64,000 bases of DNA from Poindextera sp965277425 (GTDB lineage: Bacteria; Pseudomonadota; Alphaproteobacteria; Caulobacterales; Caulobacteraceae): NCBI GenBank assembly GCA_965277425.1, contig CBDICR010000006.1, positions 930,001 through 994,000 of the forward strand, read 5' to 3'. The position numbers and the translations under genes were made by a program. The notes beneath the pieces were generated by a model. That model saw nothing but the letters and a program-made list of their open reading frames with translations, searched no databases and was not told the DNA's origin. Shown one piece after another: positions 50,817-59,732 of the stretch; the first letter of the stretch is position 1, and every line of letters starts with the position of its first letter.

Positions 50817-51530
50817 ATGGCCGCGATCGTCCTGGAAGATCTCAGCCTGGGCTATGGCGGCCAGCCTGCGGTGCGGCGCTTGAGCGGCGCCTTTGCCCCG
50901 GGCAAGGCCACCGCCGTGGTCGGCCCGAACGGCGCGGGCAAGTCGACCCTGTTGAAGGCTCTGGCCGGCCTCGTCCCGCCGCTGGCCGGCGCCATCCACG
51001 GCGACCGCCGCGACATCGCCTATCTGCCGCAGGAGTCGGGGATAGACCGGAATTTTCCGATCACGCTCGAGGATCTGGCGGCGCTTGGCCTGCAGGCCAA
51101 GCTCGGGCTCTATCGCGGGGTCGGCGTGGCCGAGCGGCGGGCGCTGGAGGCGGCGATCGCGGCGGTGGGCTTGAGCGGACTGGAGGATCGGCCGATCGCG
51201 GCGCTTTCGGGCGGTCAGTTCCAGCGGGCCCTGTTTGCGCGCGTGCTGGTCCAGGACGCCAACCTGATCCTGCTCGACGAGCCCTTCGCCGCCCAGGACG
51301 CCCGAACCATTGACCATCTGGCCGAGGCGATCCGTCGCTGGTCATGGGAAGGCCGCACGCTCATCCTGGTTTTGCACGATCTTGAAATGGCCCGCGCCCT
51401 CTGCGCCGAGACCCTGGTCCTGGCCGGCGAGGCCGTCGCCTGGGGTCCGACCGAAACGGCCCTGACCCCGCAAACCCTCGAACGCGCCCACGCCCTGGCC
51501 GCCGCCGGACTGGCGGAAGACGCGGCATGA
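50817..51530 (+). CDS. znuC: Zinc/manganese-type ABC transporter ATPase
   Basis: A 237-aa ABC ATPase with Walker A GPNGAGKSTL (Lys42), signature ALSGGQFQRALFARVL, Walker B LILLDEPFAA and the H-loop LVLHDLEMA. The segment DIAYLPQESGIDRNFPITLED is typical of metal-importing ABC systems (family 3). Pairing with an ABC-3 permease and a G3E GTPase, and a Zur-like palindrome upstream, suggest zinc import; no substrate-binding ZnuA gene is in the window. It originally overlapped the permease start with ATGA, now occupied by a repeat insertion. Confidence 0.87.
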   Translation: MAAIVLEDLSLGYGGQPAVRRLSGAFAPGKATAVVGPNGAGKSTLLKALAGLVPPLAGAIHGDRRDIAYLPQESGIDRNFPITLEDLAALGLQAKLGLYRGVGVAERRALEAAIAAVGLSGLEDRPIAALSGGQFQRALFARVLVQDANLILLDEPFAAQDARTIDHLAEAIRRWSWEGRTLILVLHDLEMARALCAETLVLAGEAVAWGPTETALTPQTLERAHALAAAGLAEDAA

Positions 51531-51715
51531 GCGCCAAGGTCCTGCACCGGAGGGGGAGGGGGACCGCCCGAAGGGTGGTGGAGGGGGGGCGATGCCGGCC
51601 GCGCCCGTTTCAGGTCGATCCTAGAGCAGAGCTTTCAGCGCCGAGGCGCGGCCTACCCCCTCCACCATGCTTTGCATGGTCCCCATCCCCCTACGGTGGA
51701 GGATCAAGGGCATGA
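51527..51715 (+). other. 62-codon ORF across the inserted repeat
   Basis: The frame begins at ATG 51527 (overlapping the znuC TGA as ATGA), reads the former first codons of znuB (MSA), runs through the repeat element without a stop and ends at a TGA that overlaps the current znuB ATG (51712). It is low-complexity (RRGRGTARRVVEGGRCRPRP) and probably not a functional protein, but its translation could couple znuC to znuB. Confidence 0.45.
51540..51703. repeat. Palindromic element inserted at the znuC-znuB junction
   Basis: The 50-bp arms 51540-51589 and 51654-51703 are imperfect inverted copies (outer end TCCT-CACC, core AGGGGG-GGGGACC, inner end GGTGGAGGGGG), around a 64-base centre. The 12-bp sequence GGCATGAGCGCC occurs at 51524-51535 and again at 51709-51720, exactly at the old and new permease starts, as expected for a target-site duplication. 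The far arm provides GGAGG 9 bases before the permease ATG. Confidence 0.75.
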
Positions 51716-52590
51716 GCGCCGCGGTGATCATCGGCGATGTCGCCCTGCGCAGCGCCGCCGCCGGCGGGCTTGCGCTGGCGTTCGGCGGCGCGCCGCTGGG
51801 GGTGTTGCTGATCGCACGCCGGATGAGCCTTTCCGGCGACGCCCTGTCGCACGGCATCCTGCCGGGCGCGGCCATCGCCTACCTGCTGGCGGGCCCGAAC
51901 CCATTGGCCCTGACGGCGGGGGCGCTGGTCGCCGCCCTGGTGGTGGTCAGCCTGTCCAGCCTGCTCGCCCGTACGCGCCGATTGCCGGAGGACGCCGCCT
52001 TCGCCGTCATCTATCTGAGCGCGCTGGCGCTGGGCGTTTTGCTGCTCTCCCGTACCGCCGGGCCCGAAGCGCTCGAGGCGCTGTTGTTCGGCGCGACCTC
52101 GGCGTTGGACACAAGCGGACTGCTGCTCGCGGCGTCCGCCGCCACCGCGACCCTGATCGCCCTGGCGCTCTTTATTCGCGGCTTCGTGTCCGAAAGCGTC
52201 GATCCGCAATTCGTCCGCGCCCAGGGCGGCCGGACCGGCGGCGCCCTTCACGTTCTGCTGATGATGCTGGTCGCGCTGAACCTGGTGGCCGGGTTCCGCG
52301 CCTTCGGGGCGCTGATGACCGTCGGCCTGATGATGATCCCGGCCGCCGGCGCGCGGTTCTGGGCCAGGGGCTTCGCCGGCCAGGCCGGCGCGGCGATTGC
52401 GCTCTCGGCGGCGGCCAGCATCCTGGGCCTGCTGATCGCCGCCCGCCTCGGCGTCGAGCCGGGGGCGGTGATGACGCTGGCGGCGGCCGGCCTTTTCGCC
52501 GTATCCGGCCTGGTCGGCGTCAATGGCGGCCTGGTTCGCAGCCTCGGTCGCGCACGCGACTTTAAGCCGCCGCGGCGCACGCCTAGATAG
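51712..52590 (+). CDS. znuB: Zinc/manganese-type ABC transporter permease (ABC-3 family)
   Basis: A 292-aa membrane permease with about eight hydrophobic segments. The ABC-3 signature is clear: RRMSLSGDALSHGILPGAAI, AVIYLSALALGVLLLSR, and the late FGALMTVGLMMIPAAGARFW. ATG 51712 begins MSAAVIIGDVALRS; GGAGG from the upstream repeat precedes it. Before the insertion the gene would have started at the copy of ATGAGCGCC that overlaps the znuC stop. It is followed by the G3E GTPase gene after 5 bases. Confidence 0.88.
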   Translation: MSAAVIIGDVALRSAAAGGLALAFGGAPLGVLLIARRMSLSGDALSHGILPGAAIAYLLAGPNPLALTAGALVAALVVVSLSSLLARTRRLPEDAAFAVIYLSALALGVLLLSRTAGPEALEALLFGATSALDTSGLLLAASAATATLIALALFIRGFVSESVDPQFVRAQGGRTGGALHVLLMMLVALNLVAGFRAFGALMTVGLMMIPAAGARFWARGFAGQAGAAIALSAAASILGLLIAARLGVEPGAVMTLAAAGLFAVSGLVGVNGGLVRSLGRARDFKPPRRTPR

Positions 52591-52595
52591 GGATC

Positions 52596-53654
52596 ATGAC
52601 CGACACCCATCGTACGCCCGTCACCGTGCTCACCGGCTATCTCGGCGCCGGCAAGACCACCCTGCTCAACCGCATCCTCACCGAGGATCACGGCAAGCGC
52701 TACGCCGTCATCGTCAACGAGTTCGGCGAGATCGGCATCGACAACGACCTCATCGTCGGCGCCGACGAAGAGGTGTTCGAAATGAGCAACGGCTGTGTCT
52801 GCTGCACCGTGCGCGGCGACCTGATCCGCGTGCTGCAGGGCCTGGCCAAGCGCCAGACGCGTTCAGGAGGGGGCGGTTTCGACGCCATCGTGATCGAGAC
52901 CACGGGCCTGGCCGATCCCGGGCCGGTCGCTCAGACCTTCTTTGTCGATGAGGACGTCAAGGCCAGGACCGTGCTCGACAGCGTCACCACCGTGGTCGAC
53001 GCCAAGCACGTGCTGGCGCGGCTGGACGACAGCCGCGAGGCGCGCGAGCAGATCGCCTTCGCCGACCAGATCGTCCTGAACAAGACCGACCTGGTCTCCG
53101 AGGACGACCTGGCCCGCGTCGAGGCGCGCATCCGCCGGCTCAATCCGCTGGCCCCCATCCATCGCGCCGAGCGCTCGAACGTCGCCCTTTCAGCCATCCT
53201 CGGCCGCGGCGGCTTCGACCTGGAGCGGATCCTCGATCTGGAGCCGGAGTTCCTCAATCCGCCGCACGGCGAGGCCGGCCACGTGCATGACGAGGCCTGC
53301 GAGCATGACCATGGTCACGACCATGCCGGCCACGACCACCACGATCACCAGCATGACGACGATATCAAGGGCGTGGCGCTGACCTTCGACGCGCCGCTCA
53401 ACGCCGAGGCGGTGAGCCGCTGGCTGAGCGAGCTCTTGGCCGCGCAAGGGCCGGACATCCTGCGCGCCAAGGGGATATTGAGCGTCAGCCGCGAGGATCG
53501 CCGGCTGGTCTTTCAGGCGGTGCACATGATCCTGGAAGGCGATCTGCAACGGCCATGGCGTGCGGACGAGCCGCGCACCAGCCGCATGGTCTTCATCGGC
53601 CGCAATCTGGACGAAGCCAAGCTCAGGGCCGGCTTCGAGGCCTGCGCGGCCTAG
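52596..53654 (+). CDS. G3E (CobW/COG0523) metal-trafficking GTPase
   Basis: A 352-aa GTP-dependent metallochaperone. The P-loop is TGYLGAGKTTLLNRIL (Lys20), the metal site CVCC at residues 67-70 in EMSNGCVCCTVRGDL, the switch region IETTGLADPGPVAQTFF, and the guanine motif NKTDLV. A His-rich stretch (HDHAGHDHHDHQHDDD, about residues 240-256) should bind zinc. The C-terminal CobW_C domain ends with TSRMVFIGRNLDEAKLR. Operon position after a zinc-type transporter makes zinc delivery to client enzymes the most likely role rather than cobalamin synthesis. Confidence 0.92.
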   Translation: MTDTHRTPVTVLTGYLGAGKTTLLNRILTEDHGKRYAVIVNEFGEIGIDNDLIVGADEEVFEMSNGCVCCTVRGDLIRVLQGLAKRQTRSGGGGFDAIVIETTGLADPGPVAQTFFVDEDVKARTVLDSVTTVVDAKHVLARLDDSREAREQIAFADQIVLNKTDLVSEDDLARVEARIRRLNPLAPIHRAERSNVALSAILGRGGFDLERILDLEPEFLNPPHGEAGHVHDEACEHDHGHDHAGHDHHDHQHDDDIKGVALTFDAPLNAEAVSRWLSELLAAQGPDILRAKGILSVSREDRRLVFQAVHMILEGDLQRPWRADEPRTSRMVFIGRNLDEAKLRAGFEACAA

Positions 53655-53739
53655 GGCGGGCCTTCGGAAAGGCGCGAAGCGGTTTTCCGCCCGCAACCCG
53701 CTCTAAACATTAGGAATCGCGTCGCCGTTTGGAGACCAG

Positions 53740-54198
53740 CTAGGTCGTGGGATTGGAGCCAGCCAGGTTCTCGTTGATCAGCGCGACCTTGTAGTAGCCG
53801 TCGGTCTGCAGCTGATTCACCACGGCCATGAAGTCCTTGTACTTCACCAGCCGGTCGGCGCGGATCAGGATGGTCTCGCCCCTGGGATTGGGCTTTTGCA
53901 GCGCACGTTGCAGGTCGTAGTCGAGCGTGGCCAGGCTGGTCGGTCCGTTCACGCCCTGATCGACCAGGATGACGTGGCCGTCCTGCTGGATGGACAGATA
54001 GGTCGGCCTGACGTGGTTGTCCGGCGTATTGATCGCCGGCGGCAGGTCGATCTTGATCGCGGTCGTCGCCAGCGGGATCGAGACCATGAAGATGATCAGG
54101 AGCACCAGCATCACGTCCACGAACGGTGTGACGTTGATATCGGCGTTCTGGCCGAGATTGTACTTCTCGCCCTTCTTGCCCCCAAGCTTTACGGCCAT
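53740..54198 (-). CDS. exbD: ExbD/TolR-family biopolymer transport protein
   Basis: A 152-aa component of a proton-driven TonB- or Tol-type motor: a short cytoplasmic head, one membrane helix NVTPFVDVMLVLLIIFMVSI with the conserved proton-path Asp, and a periplasmic domain (ETILIRADRLVKYKDFMAVV). ATG 54198 has AGGGAG upstream; the longer frame overlaps the divergent propeller gene. The usual partner exbB is not adjacent, so it works with a motor encoded elsewhere. Confidence 0.92.
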   Translation of the reverse strand: MAVKLGGKKGEKYNLGQNADINVTPFVDVMLVLLIIFMVSIPLATTAIKIDLPPAINTPDNHVRPTYLSIQQDGHVILVDQGVNGPTSLATLDYDLQRALQKPNPRGETILIRADRLVKYKDFMAVVNQLQTDGYYKVALINENLAGSNPTT

Positions 54199-54315
54199 GC
54201 GTCGTCTCCCTGGAACGCACGATAAATCGCGCGCTCGCGTGCCTGGCCGACTAGAACCATAAGCCCCCGCATTCGTAAAGCGCCAAGACGCCGCCATGAA
54301 CCTTGAGGCCCCGGC

Positions 54316-55284
54316 ATGACCTTCGACGCCTATGTCACCGAAATCGTCTTCGACCGCGCCGGGCGGGCCTGGTTCGCCCTCGGCGACGGGACGATCGCCG
54401 GCGAGACCGGCGAGCGCACCCTCGCCCACGACGGCGCGATCCTCGCCGCGGTCGCCCATCCGAGCGGTGACGGCGTGATCTCCGGCGGCGACGACGGGCG
54501 GCTGGTCTGGACGCACGGGGCCGGGGCCAGGATGCTGGCGCAGATCAAAAACCGCTGGATCGATGGCGTGGCCGCCAGCGCGGCTTCGGGCCTGATCGCG
54601 TTTGCATCCGGCCGCGAGGCCCATGTGCTCGATTCGGCTGATGCCCGGTTCGAGCGCGTCTTCGCCCATGACAAGTCGGTCGCTCACCTCGCCTTCGATC
54701 CCAAGGGCCGCCGCCTGGCCTGCGCGACCTATGGCGGCGCCGCGCTCTGGTACGCCCGCATCGCCGAGCAGAAGCCGGTCATGCTGAAATGGGCCGGCAG
54801 CCATATCCTGGCCGCCTTCAGCCCGGACGGCCGGTTCCTGATGTCCTCCATGCAGGAAAACCAGCTGCATGGCTGGCGGCTGGCGGACGGCAAGGATCTG
54901 CGCATGGGCGGCTATCCGGCCAAGGTCAAAAGCCTGGTCTTCGTGTCAAAGGGCCTGCTGATGGCCACGGCCGGCGCGCCGGGCGCGGTGGTCTGGCCGT
55001 TTTCCGGGGCCGACGGGCCGATGGGCAAGGAGGCGGCCGAGATCGGCTTTGACGAAAAGAGCCTAGTCACCCGGGTGGCCGGCGCGCCCGATCGCGCCAT
55101 CCTGGCCGCCGGGGTCGACGATGGCCGGGTCTGGGCCTGCGATCTCGGCTCGCGCCATCTGCATCCGATCAAGGCGGAAAAGGGCCCGACTATCACCGCC
55201 CTGGCCATGTCGCCGGACGGCGCGCGCCTGGCCTGGGGCGACGAAGACGGCGGGGCCGGGGCCGTCGACCTGCCGAGCCTCTGA
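54316..55284 (+). CDS. WD40-like beta-propeller protein
   Basis: A 322-aa protein with about seven degenerate WD40-type blades, seen as repeated strands such as GVISGGDDGRLVWTHG, SVAHLAFDPKGRRLACATYG, ILAAFSPDGRFLMSSMQENQ and ITALAMSPDGARLAWGDEDG. No signal peptide or catalytic motif is present, so it is probably a cytoplasmic scaffold. It lies about 0.7 kb downstream of the G3E GTPase gene on the same strand with the exbD gene facing it. Function unknown. Confidence 0.85.
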   Translation: MTFDAYVTEIVFDRAGRAWFALGDGTIAGETGERTLAHDGAILAAVAHPSGDGVISGGDDGRLVWTHGAGARMLAQIKNRWIDGVAASAASGLIAFASGREAHVLDSADARFERVFAHDKSVAHLAFDPKGRRLACATYGGAALWYARIAEQKPVMLKWAGSHILAAFSPDGRFLMSSMQENQLHGWRLADGKDLRMGGYPAKVKSLVFVSKGLLMATAGAPGAVVWPFSGADGPMGKEAAEIGFDEKSLVTRVAGAPDRAILAAGVDDGRVWACDLGSRHLHPIKAEKGPTITALAMSPDGARLAWGDEDGGAGAVDLPSL

Positions 55285-55308
55285 GGCGGATCGCCTTGAC
55301 ACGCTGGC

Positions 55309-55974
55309 CTAGAAGCCCCGCATCTCTGCGAAGGCGTCGAACTCTTCGCGGCGGGTGCGCCAGCCATTGATCGGCGCGGTTTCGTCGCGATAGCCCATGG
55401 CCATGCCGGAAAACAGGATGTGGTCGTCGGGCAGGCCGATGAAGTCGCCGGCGGTCTTCGCCAGCCGGGCCCAGAACTCCTGCGGGCAGGTGTCGAGGCC
55501 GCGCTCGACCGCCAGCAGCATCACCGTCTGCATATACATGCCGACATCCGACCATTGCGGCGGGCCAAGCCGGCGCTCCAGCGAGAAGAACAGCCCGACC
55601 GGCGCGCCGAAGAAGTTGGCGTTGTTGGCCAGCTGGCGCAGACGCGCCGGACGATCCTCGCGCGGAATGCCGATGGAGGCGTAGAGGTCCTCGCCGCATT
55701 GGAAGCGGCGGCTGCGGAACGGCTCCCAAAGGCTTTCCGGATAGACGGCGTAGGCGGGCGCCTCGCCGCCTTGCGCCAAGCGCGCGACCGCCAGCGCCTT
55801 CAGCGCGGCCAGCGGCTCGCCCGCCAGCGCATGCACGCGCCAGGGCTGCAGGTTGCCGCCGGACGGGGCGCGCTTGGCGATCTCCAGGATCTCGCGCACC
55901 AGCGCCCCCGGCACCGGATCGGGGCGAAAGGCCCTGACCGAGATGCGGCGCTCGACGGCTTCGGTTACGGTCAT
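55309..55974 (-). CDS. Nitroreductase-family flavoprotein
   Basis: A 221-aa FMN enzyme of the nitroreductase superfamily. The start TVTEAVERRISVRAFRPDPV holds the FMN phosphate-binding Arg-Ser region, followed by EIAKRAPSGGNLQPWRVHAL (flavin-binding), GMYMQTVMLLAVERGLDTCP (dimer interface) and GMAMGYRDETAPINGWRTRR. ATG 55974 is the family start. It could reduce nitroaromatics or quinones with NAD(P)H or serve a physiological enone; not decidable. Convergent with the propeller gene. Confidence 0.9.
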   Translation of the reverse strand: MTVTEAVERRISVRAFRPDPVPGALVREILEIAKRAPSGGNLQPWRVHALAGEPLAALKALAVARLAQGGEAPAYAVYPESLWEPFRSRRFQCGEDLYASIGIPREDRPARLRQLANNANFFGAPVGLFFSLERRLGPPQWSDVGMYMQTVMLLAVERGLDTCPQEFWARLAKTAGDFIGLPDDHILFSGMAMGYRDETAPINGWRTRREEFDAFAEMRGF

Positions 55975-56054
55975 CGGACAGGGCTCCAGGAGGCGGGCGA
56001 CAGGCGGGCCGAGCCTCGCTAGCATCCGCGCCCAGGGTCAAGACAAGAGGTCGA

Positions 56055-56864
56055 ATGGCGCGCGATAAGATTGATCCTAAGCCGAAGCCGAGACCGCGTC
56101 CGAAGGTCCAGGCTCGGAGGGCTCAGGCTCGGAAGGTTCCGGCGAGGGCGCGCAGGTCGCGCGCCGGCGGCGGGGCCTGGCGCCTCTTTGGCCGTCTGCT
56201 GGCCGTGCTCGTGATCGTCGCGGTGTTTTTTCCGCTGGCCAGCGTTGTGGTCTACCGCTTCGCGCCGCCGCCCATCACCATCCTGATGATCGAGCGGCTG
56301 ATCCAGGGCCAGGGCATGGATTATCGCTGGCGCGCTTTGGGCGACATGTCGCCGGCCCTGCCGGCGGCGGCGTTGGCGTCCGAGGACGCGCGCTTCTGCG
56401 AGCACCACGGCTTCGACTTCAACGCCATGGAAAAGGCCATGCGCCACAATGAGCGCCGGCCCGGCCGCGTCCGCGGCGGCTCGACCATCAGCCAGCAGAC
56501 CGCCAAGAACGTCTTCCTCTGGCCCGGCCGCGACTATGTGCGAAAGGCCATCGAGGCCTGGTACACGGTGCTGATCGAGGCGATCTGGGGCAAGCCGCGG
56601 ATCATGGAGATGTATCTGAACGTCGTGGAGTTCGGCCCCGGAATCTATGGGGCCGAGGCCGCCAGCCAGCACTTTTTCCACAAACCGGCCTCGAGGCTTT
56701 CGGCGGTGGAGGCGGCGCGGCTGATCGCGGTTCTGCCCAGGCCGCTGAAATGGGATGTGGACGATCCGGGCCGTTATGTCGCCCGCCGCTCCGGCCATAT
56801 AGACCGGGCCATGGGCGTCGTCCGCAACGGCGGGCTGGCGGACTGCGTTGAGCGCTCGCTCTGA
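56055..56864 (+). CDS. mtgA: Monofunctional peptidoglycan glycosyltransferase
   Basis: An inner-membrane glycosyltransferase (family GT51) that polymerises lipid II glycan strands. The 269-aa protein has a basic N-terminus (KIDPKPKPRPRPKVQARRAQ), one membrane anchor LAVLVIVAVFFPLASVVVYR and a periplasmic GT51 domain with the catalytic EDARFCEHHGFDF, RGGSTISQQTAKNVFLWPGR and KPRIMEMYLNVVEFGPGIYG. There is no transpeptidase domain. The ATG at 56055 follows AAGAGG. Divergent from the nitroreductase gene and convergent with ptsN. Confidence 0.95.
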   Translation: MARDKIDPKPKPRPRPKVQARRAQARKVPARARRSRAGGGAWRLFGRLLAVLVIVAVFFPLASVVVYRFAPPPITILMIERLIQGQGMDYRWRALGDMSPALPAAALASEDARFCEHHGFDFNAMEKAMRHNERRPGRVRGGSTISQQTAKNVFLWPGRDYVRKAIEAWYTVLIEAIWGKPRIMEMYLNVVEFGPGIYGAEAASQHFFHKPASRLSAVEAARLIAVLPRPLKWDVDDPGRYVARRSGHIDRAMGVVRNGGLADCVERSL

Positions 56865-56876
56865 CGCGCGCGGCTT

Positions 56877-57344
56877 TTACGCCGCCGAGGGACGCGCCTC
56901 TTGCGCCAGCAGGGCATGGATGGCGTCGGGCGTGCGCGCCTGGCGCAGCTGCTGGCGAAGGTCCTTCTGGCGCAGCAGCCGCGCCACGCGCGCCAGGGCG
57001 CGTAAGTGCTCCGAGCCGGCGTCCGCCGGCGCGAACAGGGCGAAAATCAAATCCACCGGCGCCCCATCGACCGAGTCGAAGTCCACCGGGGTCTCCAGCC
57101 GCAGGAAGACGCCGCGCATGCGTTCCAGGCCGGCCAGCCGCGCATGCGGCACCGCCACGCCGGAGCCGACGCCGGTCGAACTGGCCTGCTCTCGGGCCAA
57201 AAGCGCGTCGAGAACTTCGCCGGCGTCGAGGTTGAACCGGCGCGCGGCGGTTTCCGCCAAGAGCGACAGCGCCTGGCGTTTTGAATGTGCTGAAAGCTTC
57301 GGCGTGATGGCGCGCCGGTCCAGCAAATCTTCGATGGTGATCAA
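56877..57344 (-). CDS. ptsN: PTS IIA-like nitrogen regulatory protein
   Basis: EIIA-Ntr of the nitrogen phosphotransferase system, which links nitrogen status to K+ transport, (p)ppGpp and other regulation. The 155-aa protein has phospho-His67 in GSGVAVPHARLAGLERMRGV, and MITIEDLLDRRAITPKLSAH at the start. A TTG at 57344 gives the usual length; the longer frame upstream is not conserved. It is encoded with hpf and rpoN in the common rpoN-hpf-ptsN order. Confidence 0.93.
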   Translation of the reverse strand: MITIEDLLDRRAITPKLSAHSKRQALSLLAETAARRFNLDAGEVLDALLAREQASSTGVGSGVAVPHARLAGLERMRGVFLRLETPVDFDSVDGAPVDLIFALFAPADAGSEHLRALARVARLLRQKDLRQQLRQARTPDAIHALLAQEARPSAA

Positions 57345-57429
57345 GACGCCCGCCCGTGGTGACTCTGCAATACGAACCTTCGCTCGCCGACAACGTCCGG
57401 TGCGGAAGTTTGCTCCCGACCGCCCCCGG

Positions 57430-58050
57430 TCAGTTGCGCCCTTCGACCGCAAGCGCGCTGGTGGTGCGCTCCGGATCGATCCAGCCGATGTTTCCGTCGG
57501 GCCGGCGATATACCACCGATAACCCGCCGTGGGCGGCGTTTCTGAACACGATTGTTTGAGATTCAGTCAGGTCGAGCTGCATCACCGCCATGGAAACGGT
57601 CATGCTGCGCAGGGGCGCGAGCGTTTCTGCAATGACCATGGCGGCGGGCGCCCCGTGTCCGTCCGCCGCGTCCCAGCCGTCGTCGTCTTCCGTGTCCTCG
57701 GGCGCGCGCAGGACGTAGAGCGCGGCGGTCTCGGCCTGCTTGGCGTTGGCGGCGACCGAATGGCTTTTCAGCCGGCGCTTGTAGCGTCGGATACGGGTCT
57801 CGATCTTGTCCAGCGCCGCGCTGAAGGCGCCGTGGGCGTCGCCGCCGAGGCCGTGGCTCTGCAGCTGCTGGCCGGAGGCGAGGGTGACGGCGCAATCGAC
57901 CTTGAAGCCGTGGCCGTCGCGGCTGACCACCACCTCGGCGTCGCCGCCGCGGTCGAAATATTTGCCGATGCTGGAGAGGAGTTCATCGGTGACCCGGGTT
58001 TTCAGGGCCTCGCCGATATCAATGTGTTTGCCGGAGACTTGAACTTTCAT
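57430..58050 (-). CDS. hpf: Ribosome hibernation promoting factor (long form)
   Basis: Long HPF, which dimerises 70S ribosomes into 100S particles in stationary phase. The 206-aa protein has the N-terminal S30AE domain (MKVQVSGKHIDIGEALKTRV, GGDAHGAFSAALDKIETRIR, RYKRRLKSH) and the C-terminal dimerisation domain (VSMAVMQLDLTESQTIVFRN, LSVVYRRPDGNIGWIDPER), joined by an acidic linker. The two-domain length distinguishes it from short HPF/YfiA. It lies between rpoN and ptsN. Confidence 0.96.
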   Translation of the reverse strand: MKVQVSGKHIDIGEALKTRVTDELLSSIGKYFDRGGDAEVVVSRDGHGFKVDCAVTLASGQQLQSHGLGGDAHGAFSAALDKIETRIRRYKRRLKSHSVAANAKQAETAALYVLRAPEDTEDDDGWDAADGHGAPAAMVIAETLAPLRSMTVSMAVMQLDLTESQTIVFRNAAHGGLSVVYRRPDGNIGWIDPERTTSALAVEGRN

Positions 58051-58103
58051 GCCGGCAGTCGAGACCGGCGCCCCCGGGAAGTCAAGCTTGGGCGCAAGCC
58101 GAA

Positions 58104-59636
58104 TCAGCAGGCTTCCTTCAGCATCCGCCGCCGTTCGACCGAGGAGGGGATGCGCATGGCCTCGCGGTACTTGGCCACCGTGCGCCGGGCGATGTCGACG
58201 CCGGTTTCGTTGAGGATTTCCACGATGCGATCGTCGGACAGCACCGTGTCAGGCTCGATCTCCGTGTCGATCAGCTGGCGGATGCGGTGGCGCACGCTCT
58301 CGGCCGAGTGGGCCGCGCCGCCGTCGCTGGACTGGATGGCGGCGGTGAAGAAGAACTTCATCTCGAACACGCCGCGCGGGGTGGCGAGGTACTTGTTCGA
58401 GGTCACCCGGCTGACGGTCGATTCGTGCATGCCGATCGCCTCGGCGACCGTTTTCAGGTTCAAGGGACGCAGGTGCTCGACACCGAAGGCCAGGAAGCCG
58501 TCCTGCTGGCGGACGATCTCGCTGGCCACCTTCAGGATCGTCTTGGCCCGCTGGTCGAGGCTGCGCACCAGCCAGTTGGCCGAGGCCAGGCAGTCGGCGA
58601 CGAAGGTCTTGTCCGCATCGGTGCGCACGCCGCCCGAGACGCGGGCGTGATAGCGCTGGTCGACCAGAAGCCGCGGCAGGGCGTCGCTGTTCAGCTCGAC
58701 ATGCCAGAGGCCGCCCAGGCTTTCGCGCACCACCGCGTCCGGGGTGACCGGCGCGGCCGGCTCGCCGCCGAAGGCCGCGCCCGGGCGGGGCGTGAGCGCG
58801 CGCAGCTCGGCCAGCATCTCCTTCAGGTCTTCCTCGTCGACCTGGCAGACGCGGCGAAGACCGCTCATGTCCCGCCGCGCCAAAAGGTCGAGGTTGTCCA
58901 GCAAGGCGGCCATGGCCGGGTCGCAGCGGTCGCGCTCGATAAGCTGCAGGCGCAGACACTCGGCCACATCGCGGGCGAAGACGCCGGTGGGCTCGAACCC
59001 CTGCAGGCGGCCAAGCACGGCCTCGACCTTTTCCAGCGCGCAGCCGAGCCGCTCGGCGACCTCCCGCGGATCGAGCCGAAGATAGCCGCCCTCGTCGACG
59101 CCATCGATCAGCACCTGGGCGATGAGGTGATCGGCGCCAGACAGGCCGGCGACGGCCAGCTGGTCGGCCAGGTGCTCACCGAGCGTCTTGGCGCGCTGGG
59201 CGCCGCCTTCCAGGGTCTGTTCCTCGCCGTCGAAGCCGCCGCCGCGGCCGGCGCGCGACCAGTCGATCGCGCCACCGGTCTGGTAGGTTTCCGCGCCGGT
59301 GTCCTCGCCGTGGGCGTTCAGGCCCTCGCCCGGCGAGGCCTCGGCATAGAGGTCGTTCGGGGCCGCATCGATGTCGGCGGCGGCGGCGGCGGCGGTGATG
59401 CGGTCGAGGGCGGTTTCGCCGATCTCCGTCCCGCGCTCGGCCGCCATGGGCGCGTCGCTCTCGCCATCGGAGTCGCGCTCGTCGCGCTGCAGCAGCGGAT
59501 TGCGCTCCAGCTCGCCCTCGACATAGGTTTCGAGCTCGACGCTGGACAGCTGCAGAAGCTTGATCGCCTGCTGCAACTGCGGCGTGATGACGAGGCCCTG
59601 GCCTTGTCGCAGCTCTAATCGGGGACTGAGCGCCAC
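58104..59636 (-). CDS. rpoN: RNA polymerase sigma-54 factor
   Basis: Sigma-54, which directs RNA polymerase to -24/-12 promoters and needs AAA+ activators. The 510-aa protein has region I (LRQGQGLVITPQLQQAIKLL, LSSVELETYVEGELERNPLL), an acidic region II, the core-binding region III and the C-terminal DNA-binding domain with the RpoN box ARRTVAKYRE at about residues 483-492. No truncation is seen. In Caulobacter RpoN controls flagellar and stalk genes. It is followed by hpf and ptsN after short gaps. Confidence 0.98.
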   Translation of the reverse strand: MALSPRLELRQGQGLVITPQLQQAIKLLQLSSVELETYVEGELERNPLLQRDERDSDGESDAPMAAERGTEIGETALDRITAAAAAADIDAAPNDLYAEASPGEGLNAHGEDTGAETYQTGGAIDWSRAGRGGGFDGEEQTLEGGAQRAKTLGEHLADQLAVAGLSGADHLIAQVLIDGVDEGGYLRLDPREVAERLGCALEKVEAVLGRLQGFEPTGVFARDVAECLRLQLIERDRCDPAMAALLDNLDLLARRDMSGLRRVCQVDEEDLKEMLAELRALTPRPGAAFGGEPAAPVTPDAVVRESLGGLWHVELNSDALPRLLVDQRYHARVSGGVRTDADKTFVADCLASANWLVRSLDQRAKTILKVASEIVRQQDGFLAFGVEHLRPLNLKTVAEAIGMHESTVSRVTSNKYLATPRGVFEMKFFFTAAIQSSDGGAAHSAESVRHRIRQLIDTEIEPDTVLSDDRIVEILNETGVDIARRTVAKYREAMRIPSSVERRRMLKEAC

Positions 59637-59732
59637 GCGCCCTCCTGGCCTGAATCTTGCCTTCAGGACCTTAGAGGCCGTTTCCGACCGACTGGTTAAT
59701 GCGGCCGCCCGAATCGGGCGGAATTTGACGGT

